Assembly: GCA_964653285.1 (NCBI GenBank)
Contig: CAZZEX010000016.1
Coordinates: forward strand, 1 to 64,000
Length of the DNA stretch: 64,000 nucleotides
Direction: 5' to 3'
From: CAZZEX01 sp964653285
Lineage (GTDB): Bacteria > Chloroflexota > Anaerolineae > B4-G1
Shown here: positions 49,605 to 58,336 of the stretch, in pieces
How the letters are laid out: each line of letters starts with the position of its first letter
How positions within the stretch are numbered: position 1 is the first letter of the stretch
Position numbers and translations under genes: made by a program
Notes under the pieces: generated by a model
Databases searched by the model: none
What the model was told of the DNA's origin: nothing
The model's input: the letters and a program-made list of their open reading frames with translations, nothing else

Positions 49605-49808
49605 TGGGGCAGGCCACCATCCACGGCAGCGAGGCTGTGCGCACCGGCGTGAGGAGCAACGAAGCCGTTGTCCTTTCTGTCCCGTGGTGAAGCATCGGCC
49701 TTGGTATGATAGGCGGAGACATGGTTCGATCGGAAGAGGTGGATGTTACTTTCAAGCCACACCTGTTGATGGCCAAGGCCGTTCGTGCTGTGCCAGTGGG
49801 AGATGGCT

Positions 49809-51431
49809 ATGGGCAGCAGACCCGTTTTCAACAACTTCGACCTGTACATTGGCCGGGGAAGGAACGGCGTCTATCCCATCTCGGTCCACTACTCCCCCGC
49901 TGGCGAGACGCCGGACTCAGTCCAGGTCCCCATTGCCCATAACGATGAGCTGATGCGCCGCTGGCTGAGATGCCTGCAAGATGGCTTCATCGAGCGGGAC
50001 GACTTGCTGGCCCTCGGCCGGCGCCTGGCGGGCTACCTGCTCCCGCCAGGGCTGGTGCGGGATCTCTATCAGCGCAGTCGAGGCATGACCGACGCCCAGA
50101 ATTTGAACCTGCGTCTGCGATTGCGCATCTCGCCGCCGGAATTAGCCGCACTCCCTTGGGAATATACTTACGACGAGGACAGCGCTGATTTCTTCGTCCT
50201 GAACCCGAGCACGGTGCTGGTGCGCTACCACGGCCAGCCGATACCGCCCTATTCCATTGTGAGCCATGCGCCAGTGCCTATCCTGGTGCTGATCTCTAAC
50301 CCACCTGACACATCCCTCCTTGGCACGGTTAAAGAGACGCGCAACCTTATCAAAGCCCTGGGCCGCCTGCTGGACGAAGATCAGGTCAGGGTTGATGTGC
50401 TTTTCAGCGGCCTGCTGGAGGAACGGCGAGCGATCGAAGCCCTGGCGGCTAATCAGGCGGGGACCCGGTTACTCCCTGGCCCGGCGTCCGTTGATGCCCT
50501 GCGTGATGCGCTGCGCCAGGGGTACCGGGTCATCCACTACATCGGTCATGGTGAGTTTGATGAGAGAATAGGGGGGGTGTTGCTGTTGGTTAATGATGAA
50601 GGTGACGAAACCCGGGTTGGGGCCCAGACACTGGCGCGGGAGTTACGAGGCAGCAGTGCGGCCGTGGTTGTGCTTAACGCCTGTAAGTCGGCAACCGAGA
50701 GCACGGCACGGTCGTTCATGGGCCTGGCACCCAGTCTGATCCGGGCCGGGGTGCCAGCGGTGGTGGCGATGCAATATGCCATTGTGGACAGCAGCAGTGT
50801 CTATTTCTCGCATGCGCTGTACAAGGCGTTGGCCGACGGCTGGCCACTGGATGCGGCGGTGACCGAGGGGCGCAAGGCGATTAGCGCCCAGGTGACGGCG
50901 GACGACATGGACTGGGGCATTCCAGTCCTGTTCATGCGATCAAGCGATGGTGTTCTCTGGAAAGAGGAGTCAGGGGAAATAGGCGAAAACGCGATCGCGC
51001 CCGAAGTGGACTCCAGAGTTGGCTCACAGGTTGGCGAGCACAGCGGTGGGGTGAACGTCGGCGACATCATCACGATAGGTGCTGTGGGGCCAAGTGCAGC
51101 AGTGGCGGCGGGGCGCGGTGCTTCGGCCACCGTGACGGCTGACGTCTCTGGTGGTGAACTCCACCAATTATTCGCGCCGCTGATGGATGCCTTGCGTGAC
51201 GCGCCGCCGGAGAAGCGGGGCGGGGCCGTGCAGAAGGCTGAGGCATTGAAGAGTGAGCTGGCGAAGGGCAAGGACGCCGACGACACTGTGGTAGCCAGAT
51301 TAGTGGATGACCTTGTTGGGCTGGTACCGGATGTGGTGGGCACTGTGGTGAGCATGTTCGCCTCGCCTATCCTGGCGGGAATTGCTGGTCCGGTGACAAA
51401 GTATGCGGTAGGCAGAATTCAGGGCAAGTAA
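49809..51431 (+). CDS. CHAT-domain caspase-like protease with C-terminal adaptor motif
   Basis: 540 aa from ATG 49809 (GGGAG, 8-nt spacer; GTG/ATG options lie up to 24 nt upstream). The N-terminal part (about 1-150) contains LRISPPELAALPWEYTYDE, usual before CHAT domains. The protease domain (about 150-375) has catalytic His in VIHYIGHGEF (H247) and Cys in VVVLNACKSA (C292), then RSFMGLAPSLIRAGVPAVVAMQYAI. Residues about 415-443 (VGDIITIGAV...AVAAGRGASA) match the N terminus of the next protein. A helical C-terminal domain with one hydrophobic segment (about 500-530) ends the protein. The STAND NTPase gene starts 9 bp later. Confidence 0.92.
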   Translation: MGSRPVFNNFDLYIGRGRNGVYPISVHYSPAGETPDSVQVPIAHNDELMRRWLRCLQDGFIERDDLLALGRRLAGYLLPPGLVRDLYQRSRGMTDAQNLNLRLRLRISPPELAALPWEYTYDEDSADFFVLNPSTVLVRYHGQPIPPYSIVSHAPVPILVLISNPPDTSLLGTVKETRNLIKALGRLLDEDQVRVDVLFSGLLEERRAIEALAANQAGTRLLPGPASVDALRDALRQGYRVIHYIGHGEFDERIGGVLLLVNDEGDETRVGAQTLARELRGSSAAVVVLNACKSATESTARSFMGLAPSLIRAGVPAVVAMQYAIVDSSSVYFSHALYKALADGWPLDAAVTEGRKAISAQVTADDMDWGIPVLFMRSSDGVLWKEESGEIGENAIAPEVDSRVGSQVGEHSGGVNVGDIITIGAVGPSAAVAAGRGASATVTADVSGGELHQLFAPLMDALRDAPPEKRGGAVQKAEALKSELAKGKDADDTVVARLVDDLVGLVPDVVGTVVSMFASPILAGIAGPVTKYAVGRIQGK

Positions 51432-51440
51432 GCAAGCAAG

Positions 51441-54400
51441 ATGGAAATTGGTGATCGGATTACCGTCGGAGATGTCCACGAAGGTAGTGCTGTGGCCGTC
51501 GGGCGAGGCGCACGCGCCGAGACCCACATTGATAAGATTGTCAACAACATAGGTGCGTTTGTCCAGCGCGCCCTCACCGCCGCAGAAGAAGCCGAGCAGA
51601 ATAGGGCATTCGAAGCCCAACGCCTGGCCTATGGCGTCAGCGCCTTCGCCCAGCGATTGCAGGCCCGCGCCAGCGAACCCAGCGGTGCAGACACCGCTGG
51701 TCCGTACAGAGGCTTGCTGGAATACCGGCTGAGCGACGCGGAACTATTCTTTGGCCGCGACCGTGCCATTCGTGGACTCCTCCAACACCTGCAACGTGGC
51801 CCGCTCACCGTGCTGCACGCCGAGTCCGGCGCAGGCAAGACCTCGCTTCTCCAGGCTGGGATTTCCCCCTGCTTGATCGCCAATGGACACCTGCCAGTAT
51901 ATCTCCGGCCGTACAACGTTGAGCCATCGCTGGCCCTCAAGCGCGCCTTCCTCCCCGATCTGGGTCACGCACCCGGCCTGGTCACTGCGACACTGCGTGA
52001 CTTTCTGTGGCACGTCGGCGAGGTGCTTGGCCTGGGCACGACACTTTACGTCTTCCTCGATCAATTCGAGGAGTTCTTCACCCAACTCGACGAACCGGCG
52101 CGCGATGAGTTCGTCGGCAAGTTGGCCGGATGCCTGGACGACGAAAGTCTCAACGTTCGCTGGGTGCTCGCCATCCGCACCGAGTTCTTCGGCAACCTGG
52201 CAAATTTCCGCCCGCGTATCCGCAACCCCTTCGAGAACGACTGCCGCCTCAACCGTCTCACGCGCGCTGAAGCGCGGGAAGTGGTGACCGAACCGGCCAG
52301 GCGATATGGTGTGGATTTTGAAGCCGGGCTGGTGGATACACTGCTGGACGATCTGGGCCAGGACGAAGTCGCCCCGCCGCAGGTGCAATTGGTGTGCCTG
52401 GATCTATACGAAGCATTGCCATCAGGCGAGGCGATGATCATTACTCGCGCGCTGTACGACGCGCAGGGCGGCGCGGCCGGGATCCTGCAGGGGCATTTAG
52501 GCCGCGTTCTCAAGCGGGACCTGCCCGCCGACCAGCGCGCGCCCGCCCGCCTCTTGCTCGAAGCTCTGATCACGTCCGATGGCCGGCGCGTGCTGCGCCC
52601 GCGCGCCGAACTCGTCGCCGGGCTTGCGCCGCGCGGGATCATGCCCGAAACACTTGACACGATCTTGAGTCAACTGGTGGACAGCCGCTTGTTGCGCGTA
52701 CAGGAAGTCGGCGCAGAACTGGCTTACGAACTGGCGCACGATTACCTGGTGGATCAGATTGAGCTCAGTCCGGAGGTTAAGGCTCGTAAAGCGGCCCAAG
52801 AGTTGTTGGAGCGTGAAGTGCTCAACTGGAAGCTTTTCGGCGCATTGATGCGTACGCGAACTCTGCGGGTGGTGGGAGCGCAACGAGAGGTCTTGCAGAT
52901 AGGCGGCACAGCGAGCGAATTGCTGGTGAAAAGCGCGTTTGAAACAGACGTGGACCTGGCCAATTGGCTGGCGTACGTCTCACCGGAACTAGCCCGGGAG
53001 ACACTGTTGGATGGCCTGGAACGTCCGGAGCCCAGGCTGCGTGCCCGCGCTGCCTGCCACCTGGTTGGCTATTTCGACGCCGAAGCCGAATCGAGGATGT
53101 TTCAGTGTGCCCTGCATGATGATGAGCGGGTCGTGCGGGATGCGGCGTTCGAGGCACTAGCGAGGCTGGCTCCCGACAAAGCGCGGCAGGTTCTGTTGGC
53201 CAGCCTGGTGCATCCAGAGGCTGCACGGCGCGTACAAGCAGCGAGGGCCTTGCGCCTCTATCTCGACGCGCAGGTGGCGGAAAGGCTCTTTTCCCGTGTT
53301 TTGAGGGATGAGGACGAGGACGTTTGGGGGGCGGCGCTGGAAACCTTGGCCACTGACGAAGCCGTGCCACACCGCGCCAACTGGCGTCCCCTGCTCAAAG
53401 CCAGGATTTGGCGGCAGGCTGCGGCCTATGAAAAACTGAGACGATTGCGGGTTGGCTTGCCACGTTCGCTCCGCTGGCGGATGGCCCCGGCGCGGGCGGC
53501 GCACTATGTGCGGCGTGAAGCCCGGACGCGGCCGCTTTGGTTACTCGCCCGGGTCATTCTGATAGTGGCACTCTATTTCGGGCTGGCCTGGATACAAGGC
53601 TGGCCGCCTTTCCTGCGCTGGGAACGGGTCACGGGTGCACCCCAGGAACGGCTCAGGGCATTGGAAGTGGTAGATGGTCGGATATATGTGGGTAGTTTCG
53701 ATTATGGCCTGGCGCGGCGTAATACGGGGGGGGACTGGTCCGACTGGCTGCACGAGGGCCTGCCTACCAGCACCCCGGCTAAATTCAACGATCCTGACTC
53801 AAACGTGCGCACCATTGATGCGATTGCGGCTGACCCAGCCGATCCGGATCGGGTCTACATCCTCGTGCGTAAGAACGGGCTATTCCTCAGCGAGGACGCG
53901 GGCGAGACCTGGATACCTGTTGAGGCGGGCGAGGTGCCCACCGATTCTCTGGGACTGGAACTAGATGTGATGGATGAAATCATCCTGATAGCGGCCGGTA
54001 AGGAGGGGCTGTACGGCAGCGGCAACGACGGTCAGACGTGGCACAAATTGAGCGGCGAAAACGAACTGCCTGATGGTGAGTTCAAGACTGTGCGCTTTGA
54101 CCCGGCCGGTGTTCCCTATGCTGGCGGCGCGGATGGGCTGTATTGCGGTCGGGGAACATTCCCCTGGGTATGGGAAAAGGTCGCTGGCGTACCTGCTGTG
54201 CACTATCTGGATTTTGGCCCGGATCAGTGCCTGTATCTGGCCCTTGGCGTAGGGCGTGCCACAAATGCAGCCTGTTATACGCCAGAGGGTGGCCTGGGTA
54301 GGTTGATGGATTTTGGAGATCACGTCATTACCGCTCTGACAGCCGACCCGGATGACCCCAGCCTGTTTTACGTGGGGACAATTGACCAGATCCACGAGTT

Positions 54401-54542
54401 GGAATGTGAGGGGAGAAGTCGGGAGATGGGACAGGTGCCTCTTGTACGGGGTGTGAGCGGTCTTACCCTGCTCCCCGCGGCCGGGGATGGCTACGTGCTT
54501 GTACAGGCCAACGGCGCAGGTCTCTACCAGCGTCCCCCCTAA
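51441..54542 (+). CDS. STAND NTPase with N-terminal adaptor motif, HEAT-like repeats, transmembrane helix and BNR-type propeller
   Basis: 1033 aa. Residues 2-28 (EIGDRITVGDV...AVAVGRGARA) match the CHAT protein's 415-443. A coiled helix precedes the nSTAND domain (about 88-430): YRGLLEYRLSDAELFFGRD, Walker A ESGAGKTSL (K133), Walker B LYVFLDQFEEFF (D207), and RTEFF sensor. Helical repeats (about 530-680, HEAT-like: RLRARAACHLVGYF, RVVRDAAFEALARLAPDKARQV) are followed by a transmembrane helix (about 698-720). The C terminus (about 725-1033) has BNR/Asp-box-type blades (LFLSEDAGETWIPV, LYGSGNDGQTWHKL), probably the sensing end outside the membrane. Sensor of the CHAT pair. Confidence 0.92.
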   Translation: MEIGDRITVGDVHEGSAVAVGRGARAETHIDKIVNNIGAFVQRALTAAEEAEQNRAFEAQRLAYGVSAFAQRLQARASEPSGADTAGPYRGLLEYRLSDAELFFGRDRAIRGLLQHLQRGPLTVLHAESGAGKTSLLQAGISPCLIANGHLPVYLRPYNVEPSLALKRAFLPDLGHAPGLVTATLRDFLWHVGEVLGLGTTLYVFLDQFEEFFTQLDEPARDEFVGKLAGCLDDESLNVRWVLAIRTEFFGNLANFRPRIRNPFENDCRLNRLTRAEAREVVTEPARRYGVDFEAGLVDTLLDDLGQDEVAPPQVQLVCLDLYEALPSGEAMIITRALYDAQGGAAGILQGHLGRVLKRDLPADQRAPARLLLEALITSDGRRVLRPRAELVAGLAPRGIMPETLDTILSQLVDSRLLRVQEVGAELAYELAHDYLVDQIELSPEVKARKAAQELLEREVLNWKLFGALMRTRTLRVVGAQREVLQIGGTASELLVKSAFETDVDLANWLAYVSPELARETLLDGLERPEPRLRARAACHLVGYFDAEAESRMFQCALHDDERVVRDAAFEALARLAPDKARQVLLASLVHPEAARRVQAARALRLYLDAQVAERLFSRVLRDEDEDVWGAALETLATDEAVPHRANWRPLLKARIWRQAAAYEKLRRLRVGLPRSLRWRMAPARAAHYVRREARTRPLWLLARVILIVALYFGLAWIQGWPPFLRWERVTGAPQERLRALEVVDGRIYVGSFDYGLARRNTGGDWSDWLHEGLPTSTPAKFNDPDSNVRTIDAIAADPADPDRVYILVRKNGLFLSEDAGETWIPVEAGEVPTDSLGLELDVMDEIILIAAGKEGLYGSGNDGQTWHKLSGENELPDGEFKTVRFDPAGVPYAGGADGLYCGRGTFPWVWEKVAGVPAVHYLDFGPDQCLYLALGVGRATNAACYTPEGGLGRLMDFGDHVITALTADPDDPSLFYVGTIDQIHELECEGRSREMGQVPLVRGVSGLTLLPAAGDGYVLVQANGAGLYQRPP

Positions 54543-54549
54543 GTCGAAT

Positions 54550-54648
54550 GGGTGTGTTTCATTTCGGTTGGACGTCCGGCTTCAGCCGGAAAGTCCCCGC
54601 TGAAGCGGGGCGTCCGCTCCTTTCTTCCAACTCATTTGAAATACACCC
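54550..54648. repeat. 99-bp palindromic repeat, family A, copy 3
   Basis: Terminal inverted repeats GGGTGTGTTTCA / TGAAATACACCC (one mismatch), inner hairpins CCGGCTTCAGCCGG and CCCCGCTGAAGCGGGG. Flanked by the 9-bp direct repeat AAGTCGAAT (54541-54549 and 54649-54657). It lies between the STAND gene stop and the metallopeptidase gene and may act as a transcriptional attenuator. Confidence 0.9.
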
Positions 54649-54687
54649 AAGTCGAATCTGCTTCAAAAGCGAAAGGAGAGAAGGGCC

Positions 54688-56448
54688 ATGCGTATTAGAA
54701 GGCAGCGACTCAAGAAGACCAAATACACAGTGTCCAAAGATGAGGCGGCAGCCGTACAGCCAACGCCTTCTGAAGGTGCTGCCGAAGAGACTTTTACATA
54801 CGAACCCGGCCCGCTCCCAGAAGAACCCGAGTGGTCAGAAGTGCCATTCAGTCCGCCTGATCCAGAAGCGGCCTACGCAGCACTGAAGGCATTTTACGAA
54901 GAGCATCCATGTTCTGTCACGCTGCGCTCTCAGACGGGTCTGCCGGCGTATCTATACGGCGATTTGCAAGATCCCCAGGGCGGGCGGCCACTCGACGCTG
55001 CCGAGGCTTTCTTGGGCAAAAATGAGTTGATGCTGGCGGGCCTATCCCGGGAAACCCGGCTCAGGCGAGTGCGCGAGAGCGACTGGGACGATGGCACGTA
55101 TCAAGTGACCTTCTCCCAGACCAACCGCGAGCGGATGCCACTGTATGGAAGCAACGTGGTGTGCAACTTCACAGCGGGCCGGCTGACATTGGTGATGAGC
55201 ACGCTCTACCCGGCCCCAGCCGAGGTGATAGACAACCTGGACTGGGGCAATACGTCGTGGTTGGAAGCCAAGGGCGCTGCCCTGAAGAATCTACCTCCTG
55301 GGGTTCGGCCGGTGGGTTTTGAGGCACCGCATAATCTGCGCGAGGAGTCACGCGAGCAGGGGTGGCTGGTAGACCGCTGGATTTTGCCCTACCAACCGCC
55401 AGGAGAAGAGCAGGGCATCTACCGCCCAATATGGCGGGTGGTGATCGTGGATGAAAACGGAGAACGCTGGCTGGCCCTGGTAGATGCGGAAGTGCAGGCG
55501 GTTCTGTTTCAAGAACCGACCTGGGTGGATGCCACAGTACGGGCCGAGGTCTACCTGACCGCCCAAGACGCGAAGGACGGCCGGTTAAGCACCGTCACCC
55601 TCGACTATGGCACGGGGAAAACCAAGATGGCGAAGGCCGAACTTGTGCATGTCAGCGGGGCGCGCTTTGTCGAGCCTACTGGTGGAAACGCAGTTGCCAA
55701 ACTGCGACACTTGAGCGCGACCGCGTTTTACCACACATGCAAGATTCAGGGACGTTTCAAGTCTTGGCTGGCTGGCCTATCCTTTTCATCAAGTGACCCA
55801 GGCGGTAACCCCGATCCCACCGAGGATATCAAGATAGCCCTGGAAGACAGAGTCGGATCGGCTGTGTACGACTTCAGCACCCATACGATTTGCCTACGCA
55901 AGGGAACTTCTCAAGGCAATCCGCGCGTCTTCGAGCCGGGCTTTGATTGCGAGGTGGTCTACCACGAGTTTACACACGCCGTTGCCCGCTATCTGAACCC
56001 AGGTGTGTTCAACTTCGCTAATTACGCGCAGAAGAGATTCACGAGGGCGATGGATGAGGGTCTGGCTTTCTATTTCCCCTGTGCGTTTGCCGGGGATGCA
56101 CGCTGGGCTGAGTATGCCTATCAAGAGTGGGTGAATCCCGCGACCGGTCTACACTGGCGCGATCTCGTTGATGGGCCAAAGACGCCAGGCGAAGCAACAG
56201 GCAGTGGTGATCCAGCCGATGTATTCCATGCTTTGGGGATGTGGTGGGCGCGAGTGTTTTGGGCGCTAAGAGCCAACGACCAATTAGGCGCGCACAAGTG
56301 TGACCGCCTGTTGCTCAAGGCGCTGCTGTCGCTGTCAGGCCCAATAGATAGCGTGGAAGCGTTTGCTACGGCGCTGATGAACCATGCGGCGCACAACGAC
56401 AAAAGCAAGGTCAAGGCTATCTTGAGCCAGTTCGGAGTGGACCTATAG
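54688..56448 (+). CDS. FTP-domain zinc metallopeptidase (thermolysin/fungalysin-like)
   Basis: 586 aa from ATG 54688 (AAAGGAGAG). Residues about 100-185 resemble the FTP propeptide (DAAEAFLGKNELMLAG, TYQVTFSQTNRERMPLYGSNVVCNF). The catalytic motif VVYHEFTHAVARYL (HEFTH, about 429-433) and a downstream glutamate in AMDEGLAFYFPC (about 455) are the gluzincin ligands. No signal peptide is visible, so export is uncertain and it may act in the cytoplasm. It follows the CHAT-STAND pair on the same strand and could be a further effector or a processing enzyme; the intervening repeat makes co-transcription uncertain. Confidence 0.85.
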   Translation: MRIRRQRLKKTKYTVSKDEAAAVQPTPSEGAAEETFTYEPGPLPEEPEWSEVPFSPPDPEAAYAALKAFYEEHPCSVTLRSQTGLPAYLYGDLQDPQGGRPLDAAEAFLGKNELMLAGLSRETRLRRVRESDWDDGTYQVTFSQTNRERMPLYGSNVVCNFTAGRLTLVMSTLYPAPAEVIDNLDWGNTSWLEAKGAALKNLPPGVRPVGFEAPHNLREESREQGWLVDRWILPYQPPGEEQGIYRPIWRVVIVDENGERWLALVDAEVQAVLFQEPTWVDATVRAEVYLTAQDAKDGRLSTVTLDYGTGKTKMAKAELVHVSGARFVEPTGGNAVAKLRHLSATAFYHTCKIQGRFKSWLAGLSFSSSDPGGNPDPTEDIKIALEDRVGSAVYDFSTHTICLRKGTSQGNPRVFEPGFDCEVVYHEFTHAVARYLNPGVFNFANYAQKRFTRAMDEGLAFYFPCAFAGDARWAEYAYQEWVNPATGLHWRDLVDGPKTPGEATGSGDPADVFHALGMWWARVFWALRANDQLGAHKCDRLLLKALLSLSGPIDSVEAFATALMNHAAHNDKSKVKAILSQFGVDL

Positions 56449-56478
56449 ATACCTATTACAGGAAAAAGGAGGACAGCG

Positions 56479-57255
56479 ATGCGTAGAATCTATTTGATTG
56501 GTTGTCTAGCCTTGTTGCTTATCCTGTTGCCGGGATGCGGGAGTCGCTCCACTTCGCCAGAGGCGACCAATGTTCCTCCCACACTCTCAGCGTCATCCGC
56601 GGAGCCGTCCGTGACGACGCAATACCTGGTTGGGATAAGCACCGAATTGCCGCTGTTGCAGATGAAGACGACCAAGCGTTTTCCCATTCGTGAGCGGCGG
56701 ATTCCCGAAGTGGCGTTGGATGAACTCATCTATCAGGAAGACCTGACCGGGATCGTTCGGATGGCATTGGCTCACCGGGTATCAAATGCAGTGGACCCAG
56801 AGCCACTGCACGCGACGGTACCCATCACCTGGGTGCTTATCATCCCCGATAGTGAGAGCCAGACAGTGCTGACCTGGCAGGATATCAGAATTGACAAGTC
56901 TCCCAGTGGTGAGGCAAGGTCGCTTGTCATCGAATGGGCTGTGAGCGAGGTCGTCCCTTTCGCCAACGACGAGACAAGCCCCCAGGCCAGCCTGCAAGCG
57001 CTCATCACGGCGCGTGATGCTCAGTCTAACCCAGATACTGGTGCTGGCTTGTGGGTTGATTCCCTGGTGGTGGAGGAAACTGACGAACAGGGTACTAAGG
57101 GCTGGGTACTATATACTTTTGCCAGTGTACCAGGCGCGCCAGGCGGTGATGATTGGGACATAACCGTTTGCTGTGACTGGCTGAATTGTGGCGGGGCAAC
57201 TGGCGACTGGGCCGAGGTCTGTTATTATTGGGGCTGCACGGGCTTGTGTGACTGA
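56479..57255 (+). CDS. Lipoprotein with cysteine-rich C terminus
   Basis: 258 aa. Signal peptide and lipobox LLPGCG (Cys about 20), a Ser/Pro linker, and a mainly beta middle without known motif. The last 32 residues contain seven Cys (VCCDWLNCGG, EVCYYWGCTGLC), which suggests a disulfide-knotted or metal-binding tail. It starts 30 bp after the metallopeptidase stop with GGAGGA upstream, so the two are probably co-transcribed and might interact. Function unknown. Confidence 0.75.
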   Translation: MRRIYLIGCLALLLILLPGCGSRSTSPEATNVPPTLSASSAEPSVTTQYLVGISTELPLLQMKTTKRFPIRERRIPEVALDELIYQEDLTGIVRMALAHRVSNAVDPEPLHATVPITWVLIIPDSESQTVLTWQDIRIDKSPSGEARSLVIEWAVSEVVPFANDETSPQASLQALITARDAQSNPDTGAGLWVDSLVVEETDEQGTKGWVLYTFASVPGAPGGDDWDITVCCDWLNCGGATGDWAEVCYYWGCTGLCD

Positions 57256-57295
57256 TCGAAGCGGTGTCGGTAGGCCGGACGTGAGGAGGAGAACA

Positions 57296-58336
57296 TTAAC
57301 CTGGTGCAGCGATCAGCCTTTTTGCCATGTAGAAGAATGCTCCCAGGAGCGCCAGTAGCAGAACTACATACATAGCGACGTCTGCAATGCCGGTGTAATG
57401 GTCGCCTGTAGCCAATCGGGTCAGCAACATTATAGGTGAGAAATCAAAGAAATAACTAATGCCGACTGAGATCAAGGTGAAAAGGGAATACGTGAACTGC
57501 GAGCGTTCCCTGTCTTTGAAGTACACCGAGGTGAATGCCGATACCACAGTGACTATGGCCGCGATCACTGCAGCGAGTAACAGGACAAGGTGCAGGTTTT
57601 GTATGGTAATGCGATTTAGACGCAGCAACATTGACCACAAGGCGCACTGCACTACGGCGAGAGCGAGTGCCGCGGCGATCTTTGCTCCGAACACCGTATT
57701 TAAAGACAATGGGGCGGACCAGAGCGTTTCCAGCGTATGGTTCTCCAGTTCCTCGGATATCGAGTCTATCACCATACTGCCCGCTACAAAAGCAGGGAAG
57801 AACATCAATACGGGAATGATAAATGCGTACCGGAATTCATAAGTCGTAGGAGGCATGCCTTTGATATCCGTGTACCGGATGTGGACGCCGTTCTCTCGTC
57901 GTAGGTAGTTTTCATATCTCTTCATAGGTTCTTTCAGGATCATCAGTATCATCGTCGAGAGGGACTCGGATTCTGGCAGGAAAAGCTTCATCTCGACGAC
58001 GCTGCCGCTGTCATCGGGAGTGAATACGACGGCATCTATCATCCCGGTACTGAAAGCATTCTCTGCATCCTGCGGTGAGGGGAAAGTCGTCACCCTTACA
58101 TTGCGGTCCCTCAAGAACCCCACGAGCGGACTGCCGGCATCGCCAATGACTCCTACCCCGATACTGATCCTAGCGTTCAGGCCTATAGAGTCCGGGTCAT
58201 AGAATGACATCAACCCGACGAGTATCACCGACGAGAAAGACGCGATGAATAACTGGATAATGATAGCAATCATGATCGTTTTCTCTCTGGTGACTGACTG
58301 CAGTTCCTTTTTTACTATGGCATAGAATGCACTCAT
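57296..58336 (-). CDS. ABC-2 type transporter permease
   Basis: 346 aa. One N-terminal helix (about 22-45), a large external domain (about 50-175) and five further helices, the layout of NatB/ABC-2 permeases: FPAFVAGSMVIDSISEELENHTLETLWSAPLSLNTVFGAKIAAALAL is the conserved core. It overlaps the 3' end of the upstream permease-protease gene by 4 bp. With that gene and the divergent ATPase at 60161 it should form an exporter. Frequent ATA and AGA/AGG codons contrast with most of the window. Confidence 0.88.
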   Translation of the reverse strand: MSAFYAIVKKELQSVTREKTIMIAIIIQLFIASFSSVILVGLMSFYDPDSIGLNARISIGVGVIGDAGSPLVGFLRDRNVRVTTFPSPQDAENAFSTGMIDAVVFTPDDSGSVVEMKLFLPESESLSTMILMILKEPMKRYENYLRRENGVHIRYTDIKGMPPTTYEFRYAFIIPVLMFFPAFVAGSMVIDSISEELENHTLETLWSAPLSLNTVFGAKIAAALALAVVQCALWSMLLRLNRITIQNLHLVLLLAAVIAAIVTVVSAFTSVYFKDRERSQFTYSLFTLISVGISYFFDFSPIMLLTRLATGDHYTGIADVAMYVVLLLALLGAFFYMAKRLIAAPG

